A stretch of DNA of 64,000 bases, taken from assembly GCF_003207955.1 (NCBI RefSeq), contig NZ_NOXG01000002.1:186001-250000 (forward strand), read 5' to 3'. A program made the translations under genes and the position numbers. Source of the stretch: Novacetimonas pomaceti. GTDB taxonomy: Bacteria; Pseudomonadota; Alphaproteobacteria; Acetobacterales; Acetobacteraceae. Below the pieces are notes generated by a model. It did no database searches. It saw only the letters and a program-made list of their open reading frames with translations, and had not been told where the DNA came from. Positions within the stretch are counted from its first letter, which is position 1; every line of letters starts with the position of its first letter. Positions 43,692 through 53,583 of the stretch are shown one piece after another.

Positions 43692-45641
43692 ATGCCGGGA
43701 AACGCAGCCAACGCGATCGATCAGGGCATGTGGATGCTGGCGCGTGGCCAGACGGTGGCGGCGGCGGGACATTTCCGCCGGGTGCTGCGCCGTGACGGGC
43801 ATAATGCCGGGGCGTTGCACGGGATGGCGTGCGTGGTGCGGGCCTGCGGGCGCGATGACCTTGCGATCGGGCTGGCGGGACGCGCGATCGAAATCGAGGG
43901 GGCAGCGCATTATTACGTGACGCTTGCCCTCGCGCTGATGGCGCGCGGTCATCTGGCGCAGGCGCGCGCGGCGGTGAACATCGCGATCCTCAAGGCCCCG
44001 CGCGACCCGATGGCCTGTGCCGCGCAGGCCCGCATTGCCGAGGCATGCGGCGATTTTGCCACCGCCGAGTCCGCCTGCGCCCAGGCGATTGCCGCCGCCG
44101 GTGGCGCGGCATGGCGGCCCCGCGCCGACATGGCGCGTTTCCTGTGGCGGCGCGACCGGCGCGACGATGCCCTGTCATGGATGCGCGAGGCCTATCGCCT
44201 TTCCCCGCTGGAAGACACGGCGATGTTTCACGAACTGGTGGAGATGCTGCTGGGCTGCGGCCATCTGGGGGAGGCGCGCCTTAGCCTCGAGGCATGGCTG
44301 CGGCATCTGCCCGATGACGCGCTGGCGGCGGGAAACCTTGGCGCGGTGCTGTTCGCGCAGCGCGATTTCGCGGGCGCCCTGCCATGGCTGCGGCGATGTG
44401 CCGATGTCATGCCGAACGCGGACTGCCTCAATAACCTTGGCCTGACCCTCATGGCGCTGGGGGACGTGGAGGGCGCGCGGCAGGCCCTGTCGATGGCGCG
44501 CGACATGCGCCCGGGTGACGGGCGGATTGTCGTCAACCTTGCCACCGTCCTGTCGGAACAGGGGGAGGGGAGGGATGAGGCCGCCAGCCTGTGCCGCGCC
44601 GTCATGGAGGACGCGCAGGCCGACAGCCATACAAGGGCGCAGGCCCGATTCAACCTTGGCACGATCCTGCTGGCGCAGGGACGCATGGCCGAAGGATGGG
44701 CCTGCTGGGAGGCGCGGCACGCGCTCATGCCGGCTGTCGTGACGCATTATCCCGTGCTGCCCTGTTGCGACCGCGCCCTTGTGACAAATGGTCCCCCGAT
44801 GGCGGAGGGCGGTACGCAGGCGGAACGCCGCATCGTGGTGCGCGCCATGCAGGGCATGGGCGATACGATCCAGTTCCTGCGTTATGTCCCGCTGCTGGCG
44901 CGGCGATGGCGCGTGGTGCTGGTGCTGCCGCCCGCGCTGCACCGTCTTGCACGCAGCCTGCGTGACCGGACAGGCGCGCCAGTCGGGTCGCGTGTGGAAA
45001 TTATCGCACCTGATGACAGATATCCTGCGGGAGTTTTCGCGCAATGTGACCTGTTCAGCCTGCCGCATCTTCTGGGACTTGATGTCCTGCCCCGGCCGGC
45101 GGGCGCGTATGTCGGACCACATGAGCCGCCACGCCGGGCGGGACGCGTCCGGGTGGGACTGTGCTGGTCGGGGAACGCGCAGTACCGTTTTGACAGGCTA
45201 CGTTCGGTTCCGGCGGCGCGGATGGCGCTGCTGCGTGATGTGGAGGGGGTGGAGTTCGTCAGCCTGCAACATGGGGCGACGGCGGGTGACCTGCCGTTCC
45301 CCATGGAAATCCCCGCGATGGATGACGTGATGGCGACGGCGCGGGTCATCGCCACGCTGGATCTGGTGATCTGCGTGGATACGATGGTCGCGCATCTTGC
45401 CGGTGCGATGGGATGGCCGGTCTGGCTGCTGAACCGCCATGGCGGGGACTGGCGCTGGTCCGCCGCGCTGGATGGGGGCGGGGCTTCGCCCTATGGGCAG
45501 CGGGGAAGCTGCTGGTATCCCGGCGTGCGGCAGTTCCGGCAGGCGGAATGCCGCACGCCGCCGGATTCGTGGAATGATGTCCTGATGCAGGTGCGCGACG
45601 CGCTGCGCGACTGGCGCGCGGCGCGGGACGTCAGATCGTGA
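43692..45641 (+). CDS. TPR-repeat protein fused to a GT9-like glycosyltransferase domain
   Basis: A 649-residue protein. The first about 390 residues are helical TPR-like repeats with Ala-rich pairs (for example WMLARGQTVAAAGHF, LGAVLFAQRDFAGALPWL, NNLGLTLMALGDVEGARQ). The rest resembles the heptosyltransferase/GT9 fold: QGMGDTIQFLRYVPLLA, VRVGLCWSGNAQYRFDRLRS, and DLVICVDTMVAHLAGAMGWP. This TPR-GT arrangement is known in proteobacteria and is thought to act in surface glycan or protein glycosylation; the acceptor is unknown. The stop lies 10 bp inside the convergent glnD 3' end. Confidence 0.8.
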   Translation: MPGNAANAIDQGMWMLARGQTVAAAGHFRRVLRRDGHNAGALHGMACVVRACGRDDLAIGLAGRAIEIEGAAHYYVTLALALMARGHLAQARAAVNIAILKAPRDPMACAAQARIAEACGDFATAESACAQAIAAAGGAAWRPRADMARFLWRRDRRDDALSWMREAYRLSPLEDTAMFHELVEMLLGCGHLGEARLSLEAWLRHLPDDALAAGNLGAVLFAQRDFAGALPWLRRCADVMPNADCLNNLGLTLMALGDVEGARQALSMARDMRPGDGRIVVNLATVLSEQGEGRDEAASLCRAVMEDAQADSHTRAQARFNLGTILLAQGRMAEGWACWEARHALMPAVVTHYPVLPCCDRALVTNGPPMAEGGTQAERRIVVRAMQGMGDTIQFLRYVPLLARRWRVVLVLPPALHRLARSLRDRTGAPVGSRVEIIAPDDRYPAGVFAQCDLFSLPHLLGLDVLPRPAGAYVGPHEPPRRAGRVRVGLCWSGNAQYRFDRLRSVPAARMALLRDVEGVEFVSLQHGATAGDLPFPMEIPAMDDVMATARVIATLDLVICVDTMVAHLAGAMGWPVWLLNRHGGDWRWSAALDGGGASPYGQRGSCWYPGVRQFRQAECRTPPDSWNDVLMQVRDALRDWRAARDVRS

Positions 45642-48516
45642 TGCTGTCGAACTGCGAGGTCAGGCGCGTGGCGTCCGCCTCCGCCTTCTGAAGGCCCGAC
45701 AGCAGGGCCTGGCGGATGGTATCCAGCCGGGACTGGTCCGTGATTTTCAGCCCGAAAAGGTCCTTGACGTAAAAGACGTCAACCGCCCGCACGCCATAGG
45801 TGGTGATGTGGGCGGAGGCGATCTGCAGTTTCTGGTCGCTGATGGTCGCGGTGATGTCATGCAGCAGGCCGGGACGGTCGCGCCCGTTGATTTCGATGAC
45901 CGTGCAGGCATTGGAGGCGCGGTTGTCCATCACCACGCGCGGCGGGACATGGATGGCGCGCATGCGCCGGCCACTGCCGCGCCGCCCGCATCCGGCGATT
46001 TCGCGGCTGATGTTGATGCGTCCCGACATCGCCTGTTCCACCAGCATCGACAGGCGGGCCAGCTGCTGCGGTTCCTCGAACGCCGCGCCGTCCGCATCCT
46101 GTATCCACAGCGTATCCAGCGCCATGCCGTTGGTCATGGTGTGGATGCGTGCATCCACGATGGACGCGCCGGCAATGGCGACCGCGCCGGCGATGCGCGA
46201 AAACAGCCCCGGATGGTCGCCGGCATAGATCGTGACTTCGGTAACACCGCGCGAGGGAATGGGTTGCGATTCGATCGTCAGGGGGGATTCGCGTGCTTCC
46301 GAATCGGTAATCAGGCGGATATGGCGGCGATGGGTGTCACGGTCGAACGACAGCCAGTAACTGCCATAGCCAAGCCCCATGAAATGGGTGATGTCCTTTT
46401 CAGGCAGCCCGTCCTCGGCCAGCCACTGGGCGGTCGCGGCCTTGGCGCGGGCCACGCGGACGTCACGCTCCGTCGTCGCCATGCTGCCTTCGAGGACTTC
46501 CGCCACGCGTATGTAAAGCTCGTTCAGCAGCGTCGCCTTCCACGCGTTCCACACGCGCGGGCCGACGGCGCGCATGTCCACGATGGTCAGCAGCAGCAGC
46601 AGGCGAAGCCGTTCGGGCGACTGGATGATGTCGGCAAGGTCGAGGATCGTCTTGGGGTCGTCGATATCGCGCTGGAACGCCGTATGGCTGAGCAGCAGGT
46701 GATGCAGCACCAGCCACGAGACCGTCTCGGTCTCCTCGCTGTCCATGCCCAGTTCGGGGCAGACATGCAGCGCGATTTCGGACCCGATTTCGGAATGGTC
46801 GCCCCCGCGTCCCTTCGCGATGTCATGCAGCAGGACCGCCACATACAGCGCCCGGCGCGAATGCAGGTTGCGCGCCAGTTCATAGGCCAGCGGGATTTCG
46901 TCGGCCATCGCGCCATGTTCCACCCGCTCCAGGATATGCAGCGCGTCGATGATGTGCTCGTCCACCGTAAAGACGTGATAGGTGTCGAACTGCATCTGCC
47001 CCACGACCCGCGACCAGTCCGGCAGCAGCCGCCCCATCAGCCCGGTTTCGTTGAGGATATGCAGCCAGTAGGCGTTCCCCTTGCGCCGTCCCTCGTCCAT
47101 CTGGTGGAAACTGGGCGCGTCATCGCCCTGCGCCGCCCCGGATGTGACGTGGCGCGGGCGATCGGGCGGGGTGCCGCACATCAGGTCAAGGAAAATGGCG
47201 GAGGACTCGGGATTGCCGCGCAGGCTGGCCGCATGGCGTTCCCAGCGGATCATCTGCTGCATCGCAAGGGGATGGATCGGCAGCTTGCGCTTCTTCGCCC
47301 AGGCCAGCAGCCGCATCATCTGGATGGGCTCATGCTCGAAGGAGGTTCCGCGTTCGGGCAGGATGCGGCCATCCATGACGGTAAAGCCCGCGTCGCGCAT
47401 CTGCGTGTCGGCCTGTGGCGCGTTGGCGATGGGACCCAGCGCCTGGCGCAGCACCGCGGGTTCGAGCACCAGCGTCAGGCGCATCACCTCCCGCACCGTC
47501 AGGAAGTAGTGGCGCATGAAGCGTTCCACCCCGACCTGTCGGCCGTGGCGGGTATATCCCATCCGGCCGCCGACCACCGGCTGCACGTCGAAGGTCAGGC
47601 GTTCCTCCGCCCGGCCGGAGACGTAGTGGAGGTGGAAACGCACCCGCCACAGGAAATCCCATGACCGCCGCGCGCGTTTCGCCTCCTGCTCCGTCAGCAG
47701 GCCCAGCGTGTTGAATCCCGGCGCCAGCAGGTCGGAGACATGGCGCGTGCCAAAGGTGTAGCGGCACATCCAGTAAAGCGTCTGCAGGTCCCGCAGGCCG
47801 CCGCGCCCTTCCTTGACATTGGGTTCCACCAGATAGGGGCTGTCGCCGAAACGGTGGTGGCGGGCCGCGCGCTCACGCCGCTTGTCCGTGATGAAGGACG
47901 CCGCCCCCACCGTGACACAGGCCACGATGTAACGGGCCTCGAACATGGCGAACAGGTTGGCGTCCCCCGCCAGCAGCCGCGCATCCAGCAGCGTGGTGCG
48001 CACGGTGGTGTCGGCCTCGGCCTCGGTGATGCATTCGTCGATGGTGCGTGTCGCGTGCCCGACCTTCAGCCCCAGGTCCCACAGGAAATACAGGATGTAT
48101 TCGACAATGCCGCGCACGTTGTCCGATGGCGTGTCGGATGTCAGGAACAGCAGGTCGATATCGCTGAAGGGCGCCAGCAGCCCGCGCCCGTATCCCCCCG
48201 TCGCGGTGATGGCGAAACTGATGTCGTCCTCTTCCTGCGACTCGGCAGGGACGCTGCGGGTCGCGAAATCGCACAGCGTGCGGATCATCCCGTCCGTATA
48301 TGCCGCCAGCAGCTTGCCCGCCGCCGCCCCGCCAAGGCGATGGGCCTCGAACTCCTCGCGCACGTGCGTCTGGAAATGCGCCAGATGCCTGCGGAACAGG
48401 CTGATCGCCTCTTCACGCGACGGACACGGGGCATGAGGACCGCTCAGCCCCAGCGTCTCGCGCAGGGCAAGGGTCATGTCCTCGACAGTGGAGGAGGCGT
48501 GGGCATGGCTCGGCAT
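45631..48516 (-). CDS. glnD: [Protein-PII] uridylyltransferase/uridylyl-removing enzyme
   Basis: GlnD senses glutamine and adds or removes UMP on PII proteins, setting nitrogen metabolism. The 961 residues contain the nucleotidyltransferase motif GGYGRGLLAPFSDIDLLFL (about 114-132), an HD domain with HDIAKGRGGDHSEIG (UMP removal) and two C-terminal ACT domains (VTIYAGDHPGLFSRI and VIEINGRDRPGLLHDI), the glutamine sensors. Length is slightly longer than E. coli GlnD (890). It is followed by mutS on the same strand 58 bp upstream; the 3' end overlaps the convergent TPR gene by 11 bp. Confidence 0.97.
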   Translation of the reverse strand: MPSHAHASSTVEDMTLALRETLGLSGPHAPCPSREEAISLFRRHLAHFQTHVREEFEAHRLGGAAAGKLLAAYTDGMIRTLCDFATRSVPAESQEEDDISFAITATGGYGRGLLAPFSDIDLLFLTSDTPSDNVRGIVEYILYFLWDLGLKVGHATRTIDECITEAEADTTVRTTLLDARLLAGDANLFAMFEARYIVACVTVGAASFITDKRRERAARHHRFGDSPYLVEPNVKEGRGGLRDLQTLYWMCRYTFGTRHVSDLLAPGFNTLGLLTEQEAKRARRSWDFLWRVRFHLHYVSGRAEERLTFDVQPVVGGRMGYTRHGRQVGVERFMRHYFLTVREVMRLTLVLEPAVLRQALGPIANAPQADTQMRDAGFTVMDGRILPERGTSFEHEPIQMMRLLAWAKKRKLPIHPLAMQQMIRWERHAASLRGNPESSAIFLDLMCGTPPDRPRHVTSGAAQGDDAPSFHQMDEGRRKGNAYWLHILNETGLMGRLLPDWSRVVGQMQFDTYHVFTVDEHIIDALHILERVEHGAMADEIPLAYELARNLHSRRALYVAVLLHDIAKGRGGDHSEIGSEIALHVCPELGMDSEETETVSWLVLHHLLLSHTAFQRDIDDPKTILDLADIIQSPERLRLLLLLTIVDMRAVGPRVWNAWKATLLNELYIRVAEVLEGSMATTERDVRVARAKAATAQWLAEDGLPEKDITHFMGLGYGSYWLSFDRDTHRRHIRLITDSEARESPLTIESQPIPSRGVTEVTIYAGDHPGLFSRIAGAVAIAGASIVDARIHTMTNGMALDTLWIQDADGAAFEEPQQLARLSMLVEQAMSGRINISREIAGCGRRGSGRRMRAIHVPPRVVMDNRASNACTVIEINGRDRPGLLHDITATISDQKLQIASAHITTYGVRAVDVFYVKDLFGLKITDQSRLDTIRQALLSGLQKAEADATRLTSQFDSITI

Positions 48517-48574
48517 CGGGGTGTGATCGGCGTCCTTTGGGCGAATGGCCGGACGAGTGTGCCGGTCTTTGCTG

Positions 48575-51202
48575 TTACGGGTCCAGAGGTTCCTTACTGG
48601 AATGTAGGAGTTTTTTTAACTGGTAAAGGGTGTCGAGCGCCGTGCGCGGGGTCAGTCCGTCGGGGTCGAGGGCGATGACCATCTCGATCACTTTTTCCGG
48701 CAGTGCGGGCATGGCCGGTTCCGCCGCCGCCGGGGACGCGCCCACCCGCTCGAACAGGGGCAGGGCGGGGGCCGCGGCATGACGTTCCTTTTCCAGTCCC
48801 GCCAGCAGGCGTCTGGCCCGTTTTACCACGGGTTCGGGCACGCCCGCCAGCCGCGCGACATGCACGCCCCAGCTGCGCCGCGCCGTGCCGGCGATGACCT
48901 CGTGCTGGAAAATCACCTCGCCCTTCCATTCGCGCACGCTCATCGTATGGGGGGCAAGGCGCGGCAGGCTTTCGGCCAGTTCGGACAGTTCATGGAAATG
49001 CGTTGCGAATATCGCCCGGCACCGCAGCGTCGAATGCATGGCCTCCAGCACGGCCCACGCGATCGCCAGCCCGTCGAGCGTTGCCGTCCCGCGCCCGATT
49101 TCATCGACCACCACCAGCGAACGCGGACCGGCCTGGTTCAGGATCGCGGCCGTTTCCGTCATTTCCACCATGAAGGTGGAACGCCCGCGCGCCAGGTCGT
49201 CCGCCGCGCCCACGCGCGAAAACAGGCGATCGACGATGCCGATGCGCGCGGCCGCGGCACAGACCGGCAGTCCCGCCTGCGCCAGGATGACCGCCAGCGC
49301 CGTCTGCCGCAGGAATGTCGATTTGCCTGCCATGTTCGGCCCCGTCAGCAGCATGACGCGCCGGTCGGGCGACAGGTCGCAGCTGTTGGGGGTAAAGCGC
49401 GCGTCGCGCGGCAGCGCCGCCTCCACCACCGGGTGGCGGCAGTCGGTCAGGTCGAACGTGGTGTCGTCGCTGATGGCCGCACGGCACCATGTTCCCCCGC
49501 CCGCCAGTTCGGCGCATGACTGCACGATATCGAGGACCGCCAGCGCGGTTGCGATGTCGGGCAGGGCCGGTTCGTCGAGTATGCGCTGGACAAGCTGGGT
49601 GAACAGGGCGCGTTCACGCGCGGCCGCGTGCTCGGCGGCCTCGATGATGCGCTGGTCGAGGGTGACGAGGCGGTCGGTGGAAAACCGCGCGGCGCTGGCG
49701 GTGCCCTGGCGCAGGATCAGGTCGTCGCGCCCCTTCAGCCGGGCGGAGGCGGCCGATGGCACCTCGATCACGTAGCCAAGCTGCGCATGGTGGCGGATCT
49801 TGAGGTTGGAGATGCCGAATTCATCGGCATATTCCTGCTGCAGGGCGGCGACGACCCGGCGGCTGCCATCGCGTAGTTCGCGTTCGCTGTCGAGTTCGGC
49901 GTCATATCCGCCTGCGATGACGCCGCCATCCTCCAGCCGCGCGGGCAGGCTGTCGGACAGGGCGCGGCCCAGCAGCGCCTCAAGCTCCGTCGCCTTGTCC
50001 AGGTGGGCTGTAGCACGCAGGACCAGCGCCGGGGCGTCCGTCGTTTCACGCACGATGGCCGCGACCTGTCGCGCGGTGGACAGCGCCGTGCGGATCGCCG
50101 CAGCGTCGCGTGGCTGTCCCCGGCCCAGCGACAGGCGGCCCAGCGCGCGCGCCACGTCGGGCGCGGGACGCAGCGCATCGCGCAGGGACTGGCGCACCTG
50201 TGGCTTGTCCAGCAGCCACGTCCATCCGTCCTGCCGTGCGGTGATGCGCGCCACGTCCGTCAGGGGGGCGGCGATCCATTCGCTCAGCAGGCGGCTGCCC
50301 GCCGCCGTTACCGTGCGGTCGACGGCGGCGAACAGGGTGTGCGTGTTTTCCCCGTCGCGGGTGCGCAGCAGGTCGAGGCTGGCGCGTGTCGCGGGGTCGA
50401 GGCCAAGGACATCCGTGCTGTCATGGGGCTGCGGGCGCGACAGGCGCGGCAGCTGCCCCGCCTGGCTGCGGCGGATGTAGTCGATGGCGGTGGCGCCCGC
50501 CATGGCTTCCTCGTCCGAAAACGTGCCGAACGCGTCCAGGCTGGCCGCGCCGAACGTCTCGGCCATGCGCGCGCGCGCGACGGCCGCCGCGACGGGGATG
50601 ACGGGCGGTGCGCGGCGGCTGTCGAAATCGCCCAGCGCGATGTCCTCCGCACACAGGATTTCCGCCGGGTCCAGCCGTCCCAGCAGGTCCTGCAGCCCCT
50701 CCGCCCCCACGGTGGCGGTTTCGAACAGGCCGGTGGAAATGTCGATCCACGCCACGCCCAGCCGCGCGTGCGACCGCCCGGCCACGATGCAGGCCAGCAG
50801 GTTCTGGCGTCCCGCCTCCAGCAGTTCGTCCTCGGTCAGGGTGCCGGGGGTGACCAGCCGCACGACCTCGCGCCGCAGGGGGCCTTTCGCCGCGCCGCGT
50901 CCTTTTCGCGGGGCCTCCGTCTGTTCCGCGACGGATACGCGAAAGCCCCGGCGGATCAGGCGTGCGAGATAGGCTGGCGCCGCGTGGACCGGCACGCCGC
51001 ACATCGCGATGGGCGCGCCCGCATGGGTGCCCCGCGCCGTCAGCGAGATGTCAAGTGCCGCCGCCGCCGCCTCCGCATCGGCGAAGAACAGTTCGTAGAA
51101 GTCGCCCATCCTGAAAAACAGCAGGGCTTCGGGATGCTCCGCCTTGAGGGCGAACCATTGCGCCATGGCCGGGGTGGCGCCTTCGGGGGAGGGGATGGTC
51201 AT
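48575..51202 (-). CDS. mutS: DNA mismatch repair protein MutS
   Basis: MutS finds mismatches and starts repair with MutL. About 875 residues: the mismatch-binding motif FFRMGDFYELFFADA (Phe-x-Glu type) near residue 30, connector, core and clamp, then the ATPase with Walker A GPNMAGKST, DEIGRGTATLDG, and THFHELSEL. It ends in the short helical dimerisation tail. The start ATG 51202 was chosen; eight residues earlier there is another ATG. It precedes glnD, so mutS-glnD may be one transcript. Confidence 0.97.
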   Translation of the reverse strand: MTIPSPEGATPAMAQWFALKAEHPEALLFFRMGDFYELFFADAEAAAAALDISLTARGTHAGAPIAMCGVPVHAAPAYLARLIRRGFRVSVAEQTEAPRKGRGAAKGPLRREVVRLVTPGTLTEDELLEAGRQNLLACIVAGRSHARLGVAWIDISTGLFETATVGAEGLQDLLGRLDPAEILCAEDIALGDFDSRRAPPVIPVAAAVARARMAETFGAASLDAFGTFSDEEAMAGATAIDYIRRSQAGQLPRLSRPQPHDSTDVLGLDPATRASLDLLRTRDGENTHTLFAAVDRTVTAAGSRLLSEWIAAPLTDVARITARQDGWTWLLDKPQVRQSLRDALRPAPDVARALGRLSLGRGQPRDAAAIRTALSTARQVAAIVRETTDAPALVLRATAHLDKATELEALLGRALSDSLPARLEDGGVIAGGYDAELDSERELRDGSRRVVAALQQEYADEFGISNLKIRHHAQLGYVIEVPSAASARLKGRDDLILRQGTASAARFSTDRLVTLDQRIIEAAEHAAARERALFTQLVQRILDEPALPDIATALAVLDIVQSCAELAGGGTWCRAAISDDTTFDLTDCRHPVVEAALPRDARFTPNSCDLSPDRRVMLLTGPNMAGKSTFLRQTALAVILAQAGLPVCAAAARIGIVDRLFSRVGAADDLARGRSTFMVEMTETAAILNQAGPRSLVVVDEIGRGTATLDGLAIAWAVLEAMHSTLRCRAIFATHFHELSELAESLPRLAPHTMSVREWKGEVIFQHEVIAGTARRSWGVHVARLAGVPEPVVKRARRLLAGLEKERHAAAPALPLFERVGASPAAAEPAMPALPEKVIEMVIALDPDGLTPRTALDTLYQLKKLLHSSKEPLDP

Positions 51203-51305
51203 GGTGTGGATGTGTAAAGGGGCCATGGCCGATTTTCCAGACCCCCGATGCCGACGCGCGCCAAAAGGCTTCCCGGGCGCTGCCAGCCCGCCGGCCGCGC
51301 GGGGT

Positions 51306-52880
51306 TCATGCGCGGGGGGACGTGGGGCGCAGGCCCAGCCGGCGGCGTATCGCGGCGCTGACCCGGCCCATGTCGATCACCCCGGTCAGGTGCAGGCCCG
51401 TCGCGTATGTCGCCATCGCCGCCGTCATGACCGCGCCCAGCGTCAGCAGGCGCGCGGTGCCCCCCATTTCCATCATGTGACCCGCAGGCGTCAGCAGGCA
51501 GCACAGCATGACCACCACCCCCATGATGGCCGTGCAGGCGGACATCCGCGACAGGCGCGAAATCAGGCCATCGGTCACATGCATCGCGCCCGTGCGCAGC
51601 AGGACGATCCCCAGCACCATCATGTTGACGATGGCCGCAATGCTGCTGGCCAGCGGCGGGCCGACATGGGCCAGGGGGTGCATGAATATCAGGTTGAGCA
51701 CGAGGTTGAGCGCCAGCGTCATCAGCCCGATCAGCACGGGGGTGCGGGTATCGCCGCGCGCGAAATATCCGGGCGACAGCACCTTGACCATCACGAAGGC
51801 CGGCAGCCCCAGCGCATAGGCCCGCAGCGACTGTCCCGACAGGACCGCGTCGCGGGCGGAAAATGACCCATGGCCGAACAGGGTCATCATTACCGGGTCC
51901 GCCACCAGGATCAGCCCCAGCGTGGCGGGCAGGGTCAGGATCAGCGCGTATTCGATGGCGCGGTTATGGACGGCATGGGCATCGGCCATCTCCCCCCGGG
52001 CAAGGTGGCGCGTCAGCACCGGCAGCAGGGTGGTGCCCGCCGCCGCCCCCAGCACCCCCAGCGGAAGCTGGTTCACGCGGTCGGCGAAATACATCAGCGA
52101 CACGCTGCCTGTCGGCAGGAGGGTGGCGATGATGGTGTCGATCATCAGGTTGATCTGCGTGATGCCGCTTCCCAGCAGGCCGACGGCCATGCGCCCCAGC
52201 AGCATGCGGATGCGTGGCGTCACGCAGGGCATGACCGGGTGCAGCGTCATCCCCGCGCGATGCAGCGCGTACAGCAGGATGCCGAACTGTATGACGCCCG
52301 ACGCCGTAACGCCCCACGCGGCGGCATGCGCCACGCCCCCCACATAGGGCGGCAGAAGCACGATGGCCGCGATTCCCACCACATTGAAGCTGACATAGGC
52401 GGCGGCGGCCACGCCGAAATGGTGCATGCCATTGAGCACCCCCGACACGAGTGCCGCCCCGCAGATCAGCACGAGATAGGGGAAGGTGATGCGGCTGAGC
52501 GAAATCGCAAGCGTGTCGCGCACGCCGTCATGGGCGAACCCCGGCGCCAGCAGGCGCAGCACGCCGGGCATGAAAACCTCCCCCCCCACCGTCAGCAGCG
52601 TAAGCCATGCGATCAGCACACTGAGGGTTTCATTGGCAAAGCGCCGCGCGGGGACGGGGCCTTCGGTCGCCAGCAGGGAGGAGAACAGGGGCACGAACGC
52701 CGCGTTCAGGGCGCCTTCGCCAAACAGGCGGCGGAACATGTTCGGCAGCCGGAAAGCGATCTGGTAGGCATCCTGGACCGGCCCCACCCCGATCAGTGCC
52801 GCAAGCAGCTGGTCGCGCACAAGCCCCAGCACGCGGCTGAGCATGGTCCAGCCGCCAACCGTCAGGAAGCCCCTAAGCAC
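51306..52880 (-). CDS. murJ: Lipid II flippase MurJ
   Basis: MurJ flips the peptidoglycan precursor lipid II across the inner membrane. The 524-residue MATE-like protein has about 14 TM segments, with the conserved TM1 motif LSRVLGLVRDQLLA and FRLPNMFRRLFGEGALNAAF, the classical MviN/MurJ signature, and the central cationic cavity residues this implies. It is the second in a minus-strand row (gpx, murJ, mutS, glnD); spacing to mutS is 103 bp. Confidence 0.96.
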   Translation of the reverse strand: MLRGFLTVGGWTMLSRVLGLVRDQLLAALIGVGPVQDAYQIAFRLPNMFRRLFGEGALNAAFVPLFSSLLATEGPVPARRFANETLSVLIAWLTLLTVGGEVFMPGVLRLLAPGFAHDGVRDTLAISLSRITFPYLVLICGAALVSGVLNGMHHFGVAAAAYVSFNVVGIAAIVLLPPYVGGVAHAAAWGVTASGVIQFGILLYALHRAGMTLHPVMPCVTPRIRMLLGRMAVGLLGSGITQINLMIDTIIATLLPTGSVSLMYFADRVNQLPLGVLGAAAGTTLLPVLTRHLARGEMADAHAVHNRAIEYALILTLPATLGLILVADPVMMTLFGHGSFSARDAVLSGQSLRAYALGLPAFVMVKVLSPGYFARGDTRTPVLIGLMTLALNLVLNLIFMHPLAHVGPPLASSIAAIVNMMVLGIVLLRTGAMHVTDGLISRLSRMSACTAIMGVVVMLCCLLTPAGHMMEMGGTARLLTLGAVMTAAMATYATGLHLTGVIDMGRVSAAIRRRLGLRPTSPRA

Positions 52881-52916
52881 TTCCGCTCCCCTGCCGGGCG
52901 ACGTTGGGTGATGGCA

Positions 52917-53402
52917 TCAGTGGTCCATGACGGCGCGTTCGACCGCCATGCGGACGCGACGCGATTCGGGCGAGGTGATGGAGGCGAACCAGTTCACCAG
53001 CGCGCCGTCGCGCCCGATCAGGTATTTGTAGAAATTCCATCGCGGCCGCGCCAGGAACCCGCCCTCCCGCGCGAGCCAGCGGAACAGCGGCACCGCCTGC
53101 GGGCCACGCACATGGCATTTCGCCGCCAGCGGGAAGGTGACATGATAGTTACGTTCGCAGAACGTAGCGATCTGCTGCGCGTCGCCGGGTTCCTGCGCGC
53201 CGAAATCGTTCGACGGCACGCCCAGCACCATCAGGTCATGGCTGCGCCATGTGGTCCACAGTCCCTGCAACCCCTCGTACTGGGGGGTAAAGCCGCATTT
53301 CGAAGCCGTGTTGACGATCAGGATGGGCTTCCCACGCCATGTGGAAAGGTCGATCGGGGTTCCGTTCAGGGCAGGCAGCGTGAAATCGTACGCACAGGTC
53401 AT
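52917..53402 (-). CDS. Glutathione peroxidase-family thiol peroxidase
   Basis: A 161-residue thioredoxin-fold peroxidase: NTASKCGFTPQYEGL with catalytic Cys (about residue 36), SNDFGAQEPGDAQQI with conserved Gln, and PRWNFYKYLIG with the Trp/Asn of the catalytic tetrad. A Cys replaces selenocysteine. Bacterial members often use thioredoxin as reductant, though the name implies glutathione; gshB is in the window. No signal peptide. It lies 36 bp upstream of murJ on the same strand. Confidence 0.9.
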   Translation of the reverse strand: MTCAYDFTLPALNGTPIDLSTWRGKPILIVNTASKCGFTPQYEGLQGLWTTWRSHDLMVLGVPSNDFGAQEPGDAQQIATFCERNYHVTFPLAAKCHVRGPQAVPLFRWLAREGGFLARPRWNFYKYLIGRDGALVNWFASITSPESRRVRMAVERAVMDH

Positions 53403-53583
53403 GGAAATCGCTCGGGCTTTGGAAACGGGTATGGTCTGGCCGTCATGGCTTTGGCCGTCGGCCTGTCGGGGATAGGCGAATATTCATCCGGCGCAGTCAA
53501 GGGCCGACCGGTGGGATCGGCGGGGTTTTGTATGAACATGATGTAACAGGGGGCGCATGCCGGTCATGTGCGTCGGATATATG

